Below are positions 7,794-16,572 of a stretch of 64,000 bases of DNA, in pieces. A program made the translations under genes and the position numbers. The notes beneath the pieces were generated by a model, which was not told the origin of the DNA, ran no database searches, and saw only the letters and a program-made list of their open reading frames with translations. The DNA is taken from assembly GCF_003284925.1 (NCBI RefSeq), contig NZ_QMEX01000002.1:108179-172178 (forward strand), in the 5' to 3' direction. Every line of letters begins with the position of its first letter. The first letter of the stretch is position 1. This DNA is from Mycolicibacter senuensis. Its GTDB lineage: Bacteria; Actinomycetota; Actinomycetes; Mycobacteriales; Mycobacteriaceae.

Positions 7794-9284
7794 ATGACTG
7801 ACACCGCGGCCGAACAACTGGCTGCCTTCACATTGCTGATCGGTGGCGAACAGACCGCTGCCGCCTCCGGTGCGACCTACGACAGCGTCGACCCGTTCAC
7901 CGGCCGTCCTTGGGTCAGGGTCCCCGATGCGGGCGCCGCCGACGTCGACCGCGCGGTGGCTGCCGCACGGGCCGCTCTGGCCGGACCGTGGGGTCAGCTC
8001 ACCGCGACCGCCCGCGGCAAGCTCATCTGGCGACTCGGCGAAATCATCGCGCGCGAAGCCGAGGCCCTGGCCGATCTGGAGGTCCGCGACGGCGGGAAAC
8101 TGGTGCGCGAGATGGTCGGTCAGATGCGCTCGCTGCCCGACTACTACTTCTACTATGCGGGTCTGGCCGACAAGCTGCAGGGCGAGGTGATCCCGACCGA
8201 CAAGCCCAATTACCTCGTCTACTCCCGCCACGAACCGGTCGGAGTCGTCGGCGCGATCACCCCGTGGAACTCGCCGCTGTTGCTACTGACCTGGAAACTG
8301 GCTGCCGGCCTGGCAGCCGGCTGCACATTCGTGGTCAAGCCCAGTGACCACACGCCGGCCTCGACGCTGGCGTTCGCGACGTTGTTCGCCGAGGCGGGCT
8401 TCCCGGCCGGGGTGATCAACGTCGTCACCGGATGGGGGCCCGAGACGGGTGCGGCACTGGCGGCGCACCCGGGTGTGGACAAGATCGCGTTCACCGGCTC
8501 GACCGCGACCGGGATTCAGGTCGGCAAAGCCGCGATCGAGAATATGACGCGGTTCAGCCTGGAGCTGGGCGGCAAGTCGGCGCAGGTGGTCTTCGACGAC
8601 GCCGACCTCGCTGCGGCGGCCAACGGTGTGATCGCGGGCGTATTCGCCGCCACCGGCCAGACCTGCCTGGCCGGGGCGCGCCTGCTGGTGCACGAGAACG
8701 TGGCCGATGCATTGGTGGACAGGATCGTCGCGCGGGCGTCAACGATCAAGCTCGGCGACCCGAAAGATCCCAGCACCGAAATGGGGCCGGTGGCCAATGC
8801 GCCCCAGTACGAAAAGGTGCTGTCGCATTTCGCTTCCGCGCGCGAGCAGGGCGCAACGATTGCCTACGGCGGCGAACCCGCCGGCGACCTCGGGGGTTTC
8901 TTCGTCAAACCCACCGTGCTCACCGGGGTGAACCCGTCGATGCGGGCGGTCGCCGAGGAGATCTTCGGCCCGGTGCTCACCGTGATGACCTTCCGAGACG
9001 AGGACGAAGCTGTCGCCGCGGCAAACGCCACCGAGTTCGGCCTCGCCGGGGCGGTATGGACCAAAGACGTCCACCGGGCCCACCGGGTGGCAGCCAAGCT
9101 ACGAGCGGGGACCGTGTGGGTCAACGCATACCGCGTTGTCGCACCCCATGTGCCATTCGGCGGCATTGGGCACAGCGGCATCGGCCGTGAGAACGGCATC
9201 GAGGCCATCAAAGATTTCACCGAGACCAAGGCGGTGTGGGTGGAGCTGTCCGGGGAAACCCGTGATCCATTCACGCTCGGATGA
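7794..9284 (+). CDS. Aldehyde dehydrogenase
   Basis: A 496-residue NAD(P)-dependent aldehyde dehydrogenase. The general base lies in ELGGKS (Glu near 257), the nucleophile in GQTCLAG (Cys near 291), and PWNSP (NAD site) near 158-162. I chose ATG 7794, 6 bp after GAGG, rather than the GTG at 7782 that overlaps the hydratase stop; the homologous relic at 55696 begins with the same MTDT. It oxidises an aldehyde formed in the pathway, perhaps the product of the crotonase or of the thiolase-like retro-aldolase. Confidence 0.93.
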   Translation: MTDTAAEQLAAFTLLIGGEQTAAASGATYDSVDPFTGRPWVRVPDAGAADVDRAVAAARAALAGPWGQLTATARGKLIWRLGEIIAREAEALADLEVRDGGKLVREMVGQMRSLPDYYFYYAGLADKLQGEVIPTDKPNYLVYSRHEPVGVVGAITPWNSPLLLLTWKLAAGLAAGCTFVVKPSDHTPASTLAFATLFAEAGFPAGVINVVTGWGPETGAALAAHPGVDKIAFTGSTATGIQVGKAAIENMTRFSLELGGKSAQVVFDDADLAAAANGVIAGVFAATGQTCLAGARLLVHENVADALVDRIVARASTIKLGDPKDPSTEMGPVANAPQYEKVLSHFASAREQGATIAYGGEPAGDLGGFFVKPTVLTGVNPSMRAVAEEIFGPVLTVMTFRDEDEAVAAANATEFGLAGAVWTKDVHRAHRVAAKLRAGTVWVNAYRVVAPHVPFGGIGHSGIGRENGIEAIKDFTETKAVWVELSGETRDPFTLG

Positions 9285-9310
9285 GCGTGAAGACAATTAG
9301 GGAGAACACC

Positions 9311-9901
9311 ATGAGCTTCGACATCGATGCGGCCAACAACGTGCTGGCCGGCCTGCGGCCCTTTCCGGTCGCCGTCACCACGACCGACAACGGCTTCGCC
9401 AACGGACTGATGTCACTGTCGGCCGGCTCGGCCAGCATTGTGCCGGAGTTGCCGCGAGCTACCGTCAGCCTGACCAAGTACAACAGAACCCATGACATGC
9501 TGCTGAGCTCAGGGGTTTTCGCGATGCACATGCTGTCGGCAGGTCCCGATGACATCGACAAATCGCTCGAGATCCTGATGACCCTGGGCGGCAGCTCGGG
9601 CCGCGACGGCGACAAGATCTCAAAGCTGCGGACCAAGCCGGGCGTCACCGGTGCCCCGATCCTGCTGGATGCGCACAGCTATGTGGAATGCCGGATCACC
9701 GGCTCGCTCGACAATGACGAAAACACCATCTTCGTCGGCGACGTGGTGGCCGCCGAAGTATTCAGTCCGGCGCAACGGCTGCGGATCGGCGAGGCGTGGG
9801 GCAAGCTGCCGAACGACTGGATCGAGCAGTACGAGGCCAACCACGTTCCGCAGTTGGAGAACGCCCGCCAACACCGGGCCGGCACGGCGCAGCGGGCATA
9901 G
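9311..9901 (+). CDS. Flavin reductase domain protein
   Basis: A 196-residue FMN-binding split-barrel protein of the HpaC/HsaB type, which reduces flavin for a partner monooxygenase. Conserved stretches are ANGLMSLSAGSASIVPEL near residues 33-50 and a C-terminal GEAWGKLP. The ATG at 9311 follows a GGGAGAAC ribosome site; an earlier start at 9281 overlaps the previous gene and has no such site. The next gene starts directly after its stop. The neighbouring acyl-CoA-dehydrogenase-like protein could be its flavin partner, as in HsaA/HsaB-type two-component monooxygenases, but that gene keeps dehydrogenase motifs. Partner unproven. Confidence 0.82.
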   Translation: MSFDIDAANNVLAGLRPFPVAVTTTDNGFANGLMSLSAGSASIVPELPRATVSLTKYNRTHDMLLSSGVFAMHMLSAGPDDIDKSLEILMTLGGSSGRDGDKISKLRTKPGVTGAPILLDAHSYVECRITGSLDNDENTIFVGDVVAAEVFSPAQRLRIGEAWGKLPNDWIEQYEANHVPQLENARQHRAGTAQRA

Positions 9902-11077
9902 ATGACCCGCCCGGAGCCCGGAACGACGGGGGCCTGGCAGCTTCCGGACGAGCTGGTCATGCTGCGCGACACCGTGCGGCGGTTCATGACGGCATACGTT
10001 CATCCCGTTGAGGAGAAGCTCGATCACGACACCGTCGGCCTGCCGCGAGAACACCTCGTCGAACTGCAGGCCAAGGCGCGCGAACTCGGACTGTGGGCAC
10101 TACAGACGCCCGAGGAATTTGGCGGTGCTGGACTGAGCGTCCTCGGTCAGGTCGTGGTCGGCGAGGAGGCATCCAAATGCCGGATGGGGGCATTCTTCCC
10201 GGCACTCGGCGCGTTCGGCGGAAACCCCCCCAACGTCATGTTCAAGGCGTCACCCGAGCAGTTCGACAAGTACGCTCGCCCCATCATCGACGGCACCATG
10301 ACCAAGGCGTACACCGCGATCACCGAAGCCGCCGGCGGATCTGATCCGGCCCGAGCGATTCAGCTCAAGGCTGTGCGCGACGGTGATGCCTATGTGCTCA
10401 ACGGCTCGAAGATGTGGATTTCACACGCACCGGGCGCCGACTGGGGTGTCGTGTACGCCCGTACCGGCGAGGGCCGCAGCGGGATCTCGTGCTTTATCGT
10501 CGAAAAAGACACGCCTGGAATCACTTTCAACCGCATCGGAGTGATGGCTTCATTTGCTCCCTATGAGCTTCACTTCGACGACGTCCGGATTCCGATTGAC
10601 CAGCTGATCGGCGAAGAGGGCCAGGGATTCGCCCTGGCGAGTGACTTCCTGGTCCATGGCCGGATCATCTACGCCGCTGGCCCGATCGGTATCGCGCAAC
10701 TGGCGCTCCAGGAGGCCTGTCAGTGGTCCCGCGAACGGGAAGTGTTCGGCGGCAAGCTCGCTGACAAGCAGGGCATTCAGTGGATGCTCGTCAACAGCGA
10801 AGTCGAGTTGCGTGCCGCACGGCTGCTGATGTATCAAGCGGCGTGGAACGCCGACCTGGGCCGCCCTGATGTACGCACCGACGCGTCCATCGCCAAGTTG
10901 TACGGCACCGAGGTGGCCTACCAAGTTCTTGACCGATGCATCCAGATCCACGGCGCGTTAGGACTTTCCACCGAGCTCCCGCTAGAACGCTGGTTCCGCG
11001 ACCTGCGGGTCAAACGTCTTGGTGAAGGTGCCAGCGAGGTGCAGCGGGAAGTCGTCGCCCGTTCACTGTTGCGATAG
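9902..11077 (+). CDS. Acyl-CoA dehydrogenase
   Basis: A 391-residue FAD-dependent acyl-CoA dehydrogenase, all three domains present: N-terminal helical, middle beta (KAYTAITEAAGGSDPARA near 138-155) and C-terminal helical with the GEGASEVQR segment near 379-387 that carries the catalytic Glu region. The ATG directly follows the flavin-reductase stop. It introduces the alpha-beta double bond for the crotonase encoded upstream. It is the last gene of the operon; a convergent SDR gene ends 18 bp later. The last 21 bp of gene plus trailer (ending GGAGTGCTG) are repeated exactly in the decayed copy at 55.8 kb. Confidence 0.92.
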   Translation: MTRPEPGTTGAWQLPDELVMLRDTVRRFMTAYVHPVEEKLDHDTVGLPREHLVELQAKARELGLWALQTPEEFGGAGLSVLGQVVVGEEASKCRMGAFFPALGAFGGNPPNVMFKASPEQFDKYARPIIDGTMTKAYTAITEAAGGSDPARAIQLKAVRDGDAYVLNGSKMWISHAPGADWGVVYARTGEGRSGISCFIVEKDTPGITFNRIGVMASFAPYELHFDDVRIPIDQLIGEEGQGFALASDFLVHGRIIYAAGPIGIAQLALQEACQWSREREVFGGKLADKQGIQWMLVNSEVELRAARLLMYQAAWNADLGRPDVRTDASIAKLYGTEVAYQVLDRCIQIHGALGLSTELPLERWFRDLRVKRLGEGASEVQREVVARSLLR

Positions 11078-11094
11078 GAGTGCTGCCGAGTAGA

Positions 11095-11907
11095 TCAAGC
11101 CACCATCAGCTGGCTTTGCTCCCAGAAGCTTGCCCCGAGCGCCACGTCATCAGCTGAACGGTTTGCTGCTGCAGGTCGTCGCTTCTTGTAGTGCAAGCCT
11201 GGAGACCAGTCGAGTCCCGGCGTCGACTCGGCCAACCACACCAAAGTGTCCGCGCCCCGTTCGGGCGCCAGTAGAACGCGGTTGGCGACCGAGTGGTACA
11301 GCAGTCGCATGAGGATCGTCGAGTCGGCGCCGAAATTCGACGCCACGGGGCCGGGTTCGAATGACACGGCGGCAACCCCGGCTTGGCCATATCGTCGGTG
11401 AAGTTCTCTGGTGAACAGGATGTTCGCCAACTTCGCGGCCGAATATGCGCTGGTGGCTGAATACTTTCGGTGCGGATCAAAGTCGTCTGATCGGATCCGG
11501 CCGCCTCGGTTGACGCTGCTCGACGTCGCGATCACCGTTGCTTTGTTCACGAGGAGCCGTGGCAGGAGCAATGTGGTCAGCAGGAACGGCGCCAAGTGAT
11601 TGACTTGAAGCGTCATTTCGTGTCCGTCGACCGTGCTTTGACGCTTCCCCATGATGCCGCCGGCGTTGTTGCACAAGACGTCGATAACCGGGTATTGCTC
11701 CAGTAACTCCGCTGCCAGTTGCCGAACATCGCCGAGGTGCGCGAAATCGCAGACGTGATACGGCCCGCCGACTTCGTTCGCGATCGCCCGCGTCTTATCG
11801 ATCGAACGTCCGACCACGGCGACCGTGTGACCGGCGCGATGCAGAGCAAGTGCCGCCGCGCGCCCAATCCCGTCGCTGGCGCCGGTAATGATGATCGTCT
11901 TCGCCAT
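11095..11907 (-). CDS. Short-chain dehydrogenase/reductase, retinol-dehydrogenase-like
   Basis: A 270-residue SDR with the cofactor motif TGASDGIG (8-15), CNNAGG near 79-84, the active-site Ser in SSSVNRGG, and a YSAAK catalytic pair. An Arg after the second strand (GRSIDK) suggests NADP(H). It converges on the acyl-CoA dehydrogenase gene and diverges from the TetR gene at 12093, so that regulator may control it. In the ancestral order deduced from the second block this position was occupied by a luciferase-like gene, so this SDR probably arrived by rearrangement. Substrate unknown. Confidence 0.88.
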   Translation of the reverse strand: MAKTIIITGASDGIGRAAALALHRAGHTVAVVGRSIDKTRAIANEVGGPYHVCDFAHLGDVRQLAAELLEQYPVIDVLCNNAGGIMGKRQSTVDGHEMTLQVNHLAPFLLTTLLLPRLLVNKATVIATSSSVNRGGRIRSDDFDPHRKYSATSAYSAAKLANILFTRELHRRYGQAGVAAVSFEPGPVASNFGADSTILMRLLYHSVANRVLLAPERGADTLVWLAESTPGLDWSPGLHYKKRRPAAANRSADDVALGASFWEQSQLMVA

Positions 11908-12092
11908 CAGCCGTCTCGTTCAGTTGCCGGTGCGACGGTCCGCCATTACACACACCACGACATCAGTGATGCGCACCGACCGCCCGGTTATATGACAGTA
12001 CACTGCCACATAGTTGGGGCGTAGCGCGGTATTGGCGGGAAGCAGAGTGCAGTTCCCCGAGAGCGCAGACCGATGCGGCCATACCGAGGAAG

Positions 12093-12713
12093 ATGCAGAA
12101 TGTCCCGGTGCCGGAAGTATCGAGCGCCCCGGGATGGCAGCGGCGGCGACGCGTGCTGTTTGACGAGTACGAACGGATCGCACTCACGCTGTTCGCCGCG
12201 CGCGGGTTTCGCAGCGTCACGATCGACGAGATCGCCGAGGAAGCGGGCGTTTCGGCGCGAACGTTGTTCCGGTACTTCCCGACCAAAGAGGACTTCCTGC
12301 TCGCCTACGCGCGACGCGAGTTAGCGGCCACCGTCGACACGATCGCTTCGCTCGAGCCCAGCCCGACGCCACTGACCACCGCATGGGAGGCGATCCGTTC
12401 GCGTTTCGGCGCGGGAAGAGCGGACCTCGATGCCGTGAACCTATGGCGTGCGGCCGCCGCGGAAGCGCCGGACGTCCTCGCGCGCACCCGGGGTGAACGC
12501 CAGGAAGGCTTACTCGACGCCTTGGCGGCATACTGCTCGGTGTCGCTGGGAGTCGACGCCGCCCACGACGCCCGTCCGCGACTCTATGCCGGTGTCATCG
12601 CCGGCGCCGACATGGCCGTGATCGAACTCTGGAGCCGCTCGACTCTGACTCCCGCTCAAGTCGGCCAGGCCGCGGAGGCCTTCTTCGCCTCGCTGACCGC
12701 ATCGCTGGGGTAA
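12093..12713 (+). CDS. TetR-family transcriptional regulator
   Basis: A 206-residue TetR protein with the helix-turn-helix at about residues 28-70 (IDEIAEEAGVSARTLFRYFPTK) and a variable ligand-binding C-terminal half. It is divergent from the SDR at 11095 and 91 bp upstream of the SDR at 12805, whose promoter carries a perfect 15-bp palindrome at 12769-12783. A short inverted repeat, CAGT-AC-ACTG at 11996-12005, lies in its own promoter region. It is a local repressor candidate; the ligand is unknown. Confidence 0.9.
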   Translation: MQNVPVPEVSSAPGWQRRRRVLFDEYERIALTLFAARGFRSVTIDEIAEEAGVSARTLFRYFPTKEDFLLAYARRELAATVDTIASLEPSPTPLTTAWEAIRSRFGAGRADLDAVNLWRAAAAEAPDVLARTRGERQEGLLDALAAYCSVSLGVDAAHDARPRLYAGVIAGADMAVIELWSRSTLTPAQVGQAAEAFFASLTASLG

Positions 12714-12768
12714 GTCCGCCACGTCACTTTTCGGTCGGGCTTGTGCCCGTCGCCACCGACGGTTACTT

Positions 12769-12786
12769 TGTCAGTAACTGACAGAA
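12769..12786. promoter_or_regulatory. Operator palindrome TGTCAGT-A-ACTGACA
   Basis: A perfect 7+1+7 inverted repeat at 12769-12783, extended by GAA, 22 bp upstream of the SDR start. Read in reverse it begins TTCTGTC-AGTTAC-TGACA, related to the TTCTGAC box found elsewhere in the first 30 kb. Confidence 0.55.
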
Positions 12787-12804
12787 TAACGAGGTGGGAT
12801 TTCG

Positions 12805-13674
12805 ATGAGCAGCCGTCTTGCAGGAAAGGTCGCATTCATCACCGGCGCGGCCCGCGGCCAAGGTCGCGCACACGCTGTCCGGATGGCCGAGGAAGGCGCT
12901 GACATCATCGCGGTCGACATCTGCGAACAGATCAAGTCCAATAAGTACCCGCTGGCGACGCAGCAGGACCTCGACGAGACGACCAAGTTGGTCACCGAGC
13001 TGGGCGCTGGCATCGTCGCGGTGAAAGCCGATGTCCGCGAGCGTGACCAGTTGCGGGACGCCTTGGAGACGGGCATCGCGCAGTTCGGCCGACTCGACAT
13101 TGTCGTCGCCAACGCCGGCATCCTGCCGATGGCCCTCGGCGACCCCCACCCCTCGGATTTCGTCGACTCGACCGACGTGGACCTCGTCGGCGTCATGAAC
13201 ACCATCGCGGTCGCGATCACGCACCTGGGCGAGGGCGGGTCGATCATCGTGACCGGTTCTACCGCGGGCATGATGCCGGGCACCACGTCGAACCCGGTCA
13301 TGGGCCCCGGCGGTGCCGGATACTCCTGGTCGAAGAAGACGCTGATCGGTTATGTCGAAGAGATGTCGATGCATCTGGCATCACGTTTCATTCGGGTCAA
13401 CGCCATCCATCCGACCAACGTCAACACCCACCTGATGCACAACGATGGCATGTACGGAATCTTCCGGCCCGACCTCGAGCACCCGACCCGCGAGGACGTG
13501 GAGCCGGCGTTCACCTACTTCCAGGCGATGCCGATCCCGTACATCGAACCGGTTGACGTCGCCAATCTGGCGGTCTTCCTGGCCAGCGACGAGGCTCGCT
13601 ACATCACCGGGCAGCAGATCCGCATCGACGCGGGTGCACTAGTCAAGTTCCCCGACGGGCCAACGTCGCTGTAA
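12805..13674 (+). CDS. Mycofactocin-coupled SDR family oxidoreductase
   Basis: A 289-residue SDR of the subfamily whose members hold NAD tightly and pass electrons to mycofactocin. Signs are TGAARGQG (13-20), the extended insert after VDIC (about 36-55, containing YPLATQQDLDET) and the YSWSK catalytic pair (Tyr173, Lys177). GAGGTGGG precedes the ATG. A palindromic operator sits just upstream, and a second SDR follows after 5 bp. It probably oxidises a secondary alcohol formed in the pathway. Two paralogues lie at 35.7 and 39.5 kb. Confidence 0.88.
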   Translation: MSSRLAGKVAFITGAARGQGRAHAVRMAEEGADIIAVDICEQIKSNKYPLATQQDLDETTKLVTELGAGIVAVKADVRERDQLRDALETGIAQFGRLDIVVANAGILPMALGDPHPSDFVDSTDVDLVGVMNTIAVAITHLGEGGSIIVTGSTAGMMPGTTSNPVMGPGGAGYSWSKKTLIGYVEEMSMHLASRFIRVNAIHPTNVNTHLMHNDGMYGIFRPDLEHPTREDVEPAFTYFQAMPIPYIEPVDVANLAVFLASDEARYITGQQIRIDAGALVKFPDGPTSL

Positions 13675-13679
13675 AGCCG

Positions 13680-14507
13680 ATGCGAGTCATTGTCACCGGC
13701 GCCAACAGCGGGGTCGGGAAGGCGACCGCGACCGCACTGGCGGCGGCGGGTCATCAAGTGGTCATCGCGTGCCGAACCGTCACCAAAGGCAAGCAGGCAG
13801 CTGCCCAGATGGCGGGTGACGTCGAGGTACGCCACCTCGATCTCGCCGATCTGTCCAGCGTGCGAACATTCGCCGATTCGGTGGATTCCGTTGACGTTCT
13901 GGTGAACAACGCCGGTGTACTGGGTTTGCCCCTGACCCGAACGGCGGACGGGTTCGAGGCGCACATCGGAACGAACCATCTCGGTCACTTTGCGCTGACG
14001 TGTCTGCTCGGCGACCGGATCCGCGATCGCATCGTGGTAGTTGCCAGCAGTAACTACGCGCTGGCCCGCCTACATCTGGACGACCTGAACTGGCAACGCC
14101 GACGCTACAACCCATGGTCGGCTTACGGCGAGTCCAAACTCGCCAATCTGCTGTTCGTCCGGGAACTGGTTCGGCGTGGCCGCACCGCGTATGCGGCCGA
14201 TCCGGGGATGGTCGCCAGTGATATCACGCGCGACGGCAGCCGCCTTGTGCGCTGGGCCGGCAGAGTGATCTCTCCGCACGTCGGCCAGAGCATCAGCGAT
14301 GGAGCGCGCTCAACCATCCAGGCGGTCAGCACCAACCTGCCCAACGGTACCTACATCGCGCCACGAGGACTCGCCCACCAGTGGGGCAAACCGAGGCCAA
14401 CGAGGCTGCGTGCACACGCCCTTTATCCCGCTGATGCGCAACGTCTTTGGAAACGGTCCGCCGAACTCACCGGTTGCGATCTGCCCCACAGGAGAATCGA
14501 TGTCTGA
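13680..14507 (+). CDS. Short-chain dehydrogenase/reductase
   Basis: A 275-residue classical SDR: TGANSGVG (7-14), VNNAGVLG near 78-85, SSNYA near 123, and catalytic YGESK (Tyr149, Lys153). An ACRT segment after strand 2 suggests NADPH. It follows the mycofactocin-type SDR by 5 bp, and its last 8 bp overlap the start of the crotonase gene, so the three genes form one operon. The protein resembles the retinol dehydrogenase/protochlorophyllide reductase-like group. Substrate unknown. Confidence 0.87.
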   Translation: MRVIVTGANSGVGKATATALAAAGHQVVIACRTVTKGKQAAAQMAGDVEVRHLDLADLSSVRTFADSVDSVDVLVNNAGVLGLPLTRTADGFEAHIGTNHLGHFALTCLLGDRIRDRIVVVASSNYALARLHLDDLNWQRRRYNPWSAYGESKLANLLFVRELVRRGRTAYAADPGMVASDITRDGSRLVRWAGRVISPHVGQSISDGARSTIQAVSTNLPNGTYIAPRGLAHQWGKPRPTRLRAHALYPADAQRLWKRSAELTGCDLPHRRIDV

Positions 14508-15336
14508 AACCACCGAATTGACCAGCACTGGGCCCCGCCCACCCGAAGGCGACTGGCTCGGTACGCCCTACCTGAGCTTCGAGCGCCAAGGACCGTTCGC
14601 TATCTGCACGCTCGACCGCCCGCAGGCCCGCAATGCAATGACCCCGGCGATGTACTTCGGCATCCGCTACGCGACCACTCGCGTCGAGAACGACAACGAC
14701 CTCGCGGGCCTGCTGATCACCGGGACCGGCGACGTGTTCGCCCCCGGGGGGGATCTCGGACAGAACGGTGTCGACGACTGGATGGACTTCGCCGCCACGT
14801 TGTCGATGGATGTGACACCGTTCGATACCCTCCGCCAGTCCTCCAAGCCGGTGGTGGCAGCGGTCAACGGGCTCTGCCAGGGTGGCGGCCTGATGATCGC
14901 GATGTGCAGCGACATCGCCGTCGTCAGCGATCGCGCCACCTTCCGGGTGCCCGAACTGTTCCGGGGCATCGCCGATACCTACTACAGCCACCTCCTGGCT
15001 CGGCTCATCGGTCCCGTCCGCGCCCGTGACCTGATGATGACGGGCCGGACCCTCGCGGCGCAGGAAGCCCTCGACTGGGGCATGGTTGCGCGGGTGGTGC
15101 CCCATGCCGAGTTGATGGACTCCGCGCGCGAGATACTGGCTCAATGCTGCCGAACCGCCCCCGGCGCCCGCCGGTTGGTCAAAGGAAGCCTGGACAGCTA
15201 CCTGGGCCTCTACGACCGAGTGGGTATGCGCACCAGCCTCGAAGGCAAAGAGGCAATCGAAGGTTTCCTCGCCTTCAAAGACCGCCGTTCCCCAACGTGG
15301 GTCCATCCCGACCTACAGATCGACGGCCGGTTGTGA
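14500..15336 (+). CDS. Enoyl-CoA hydratase/isomerase family protein
   Basis: A 278-residue crotonase. Oxyanion segments are FAPGGDL near 81-87 and NGLCQGGGL near 122-130; PEL in RVPELFRGIAD (about 151-161) keeps the first Glu. I chose ATG 14500, behind AGGAGAATCG; an upstream open frame has no start signal. It overlaps the SDR stop by 8 bp. The protein is not a close relative of the duplicated crotonase at 7.0 and 54.9 kb. It likely hydrates or isomerises an enoyl-CoA in side-chain degradation. Confidence 0.9.
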   Translation: MSETTELTSTGPRPPEGDWLGTPYLSFERQGPFAICTLDRPQARNAMTPAMYFGIRYATTRVENDNDLAGLLITGTGDVFAPGGDLGQNGVDDWMDFAATLSMDVTPFDTLRQSSKPVVAAVNGLCQGGGLMIAMCSDIAVVSDRATFRVPELFRGIADTYYSHLLARLIGPVRARDLMMTGRTLAAQEALDWGMVARVVPHAELMDSAREILAQCCRTAPGARRLVKGSLDSYLGLYDRVGMRTSLEGKEAIEGFLAFKDRRSPTWVHPDLQIDGRL

Positions 15337-15408
15337 CGCGGGCCCGACGATACCTCCTGACGCCCTTCCCTTTTGCGGTCGGCATGACGTCGCGCTCGCT
15401 CGTCGCGC

Positions 15409-15429
15409 CACCAACACTTGGGTGTGGTG
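15409..15429. terminator. Possible bidirectional terminator hairpin
   Basis: CACC-A-ACAC, four-base loop, GTGT-GGTG: an eight-pair stem with one bulged A between the convergent ends of the crotonase and the epimerase-like gene. No T-run follows, as is common in mycobacteria. Confidence 0.35.
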
Positions 15430-15456
15430 ATTGCTGCCACGGCAACGGCACCTGAG

Positions 15457-16473
15457 CTACCGTGCCCGCGAGGCAGGCCTGTCGGCGGCCGCGCGGCTGC
15501 GATAAAACTGCACGGCTTTGCGTATCGAGTCGTGGATCGGTTCGGGATGCCACCCCAAGTCCCGCTCGGCCTTGCTGTGATCCATCGGCGACATGATGTG
15601 CATCAGCCGCACGCTCAGCCTCGAAAGCACCATGTCGCGACGAAGCACCGTTGCGGCTACATCTCCGCCAAAACCCAAGACGTACATGACTTTGAGCGGG
15701 ATTCCGAACCTCGGGCGCTTGGCTCGACCGGCGTCGGCGGCGGTTTCATACAATTCGCGGGCACTGATGAACCGTTCGGAGATGATGTAGCGCTCGCCGA
15801 CGCCGCCGCGCTCGGCGGCGAGGATCAGCGCGTGGGCGGCGTCTTCGATGCCGACGACTTCCATCGCCATGTCCTTGACGTAGACAGGCATCTTCCCCGC
15901 GGCGGCCGCGGCAAGCAATGATCCGTGCGGAGTGGGTTGCCAGTCGCCGGGGCCATAGGTGTTGGAAACACACAGTGCGACCGCCGGCAGACCACGCTCG
16001 CGGGCATAGTCCAGCACCAGATTCTCGGCGTCGACGCGCGAGCGAATGTAGGCGCCACCCCGATCGAGCCAGTTGAACGGCTCGTCTTCGGTGGCAAGAT
16101 CATCCTCGGATAACGCGATGGTGCCGATCGTGCTGGTGAACACGAACCGGCGCAGATCGGCGCCGACCGCGACATCCAGAACCCGACGCAGACCTTCGAC
16201 GTTGGTGCGAAAAAGATCGGTCGGGTCGCGCAGCCATGCTCGAGCGTCCACGACACAGTAATAGACATCGTCGCAACCTTCCATGGCGTCGCGCATCGCG
16301 CCGTCATCGAATAGGTCGCCATACCGGCGTTCCACCTCGAGGTCATCGATGGCCCTGGTGGAGCTGGTGCGACGAAGTAGAACCCGTACCGACTCACCAC
16401 GCTCGACCAATTGCCGCACGACATGCGACCCCAAAAACCCGCTGGCCCCGATGACCAACTTCATGCGACCCAT
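15457..16473 (-). CDS. NAD-dependent epimerase/dehydratase (3beta-HSD/dihydroflavonol reductase type), copy 1
   Basis: About 338 residues, extended-SDR fold. GASGFLGSHV near 8-17 binds the dinucleotide, an Arg-rich LLRR segment follows strand 2 (NADP preference possible), and GGAYIRSR (about 145-152) holds the Y-x3-K-like position as Y-I-R-S-R rather than a clear Lys. The start is ATG 16473; a GTG at 16479 or ATG at 16464 are alternatives. A second copy at 60546-61565 differs at only about 26 of 335 positions by hand count. The family oxidises or reduces hydroxyls on steroids, flavonoids and cyclic alcohols. It converges on the crotonase operon. Confidence 0.85.
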   Translation of the reverse strand: MGRMKLVIGASGFLGSHVVRQLVERGESVRVLLRRTSSTRAIDDLEVERRYGDLFDDGAMRDAMEGCDDVYYCVVDARAWLRDPTDLFRTNVEGLRRVLDVAVGADLRRFVFTSTIGTIALSEDDLATEDEPFNWLDRGGAYIRSRVDAENLVLDYARERGLPAVALCVSNTYGPGDWQPTPHGSLLAAAAAGKMPVYVKDMAMEVVGIEDAAHALILAAERGGVGERYIISERFISARELYETAADAGRAKRPRFGIPLKVMYVLGFGGDVAATVLRRDMVLSRLSVRLMHIMSPMDHSKAERDLGWHPEPIHDSIRKAVQFYRSRAAADRPASRAR

Positions 16474-16572
16474 CACCACCTGCCGTCCTATACCAGTCTG
16501 CTGTCAACCCGAACTCCCAACTCACGCCCACCGCTGATACCCGTCGGGCAGGATGAGGGTTCTCGTCCGATG

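Noticed and set aside
12073..12324. Alternative frame over the TetR start at 12093
   Set aside because: It reads as Arg/Ser-rich sequence without family features, while the 12093 frame has a clear helix-turn-helix.
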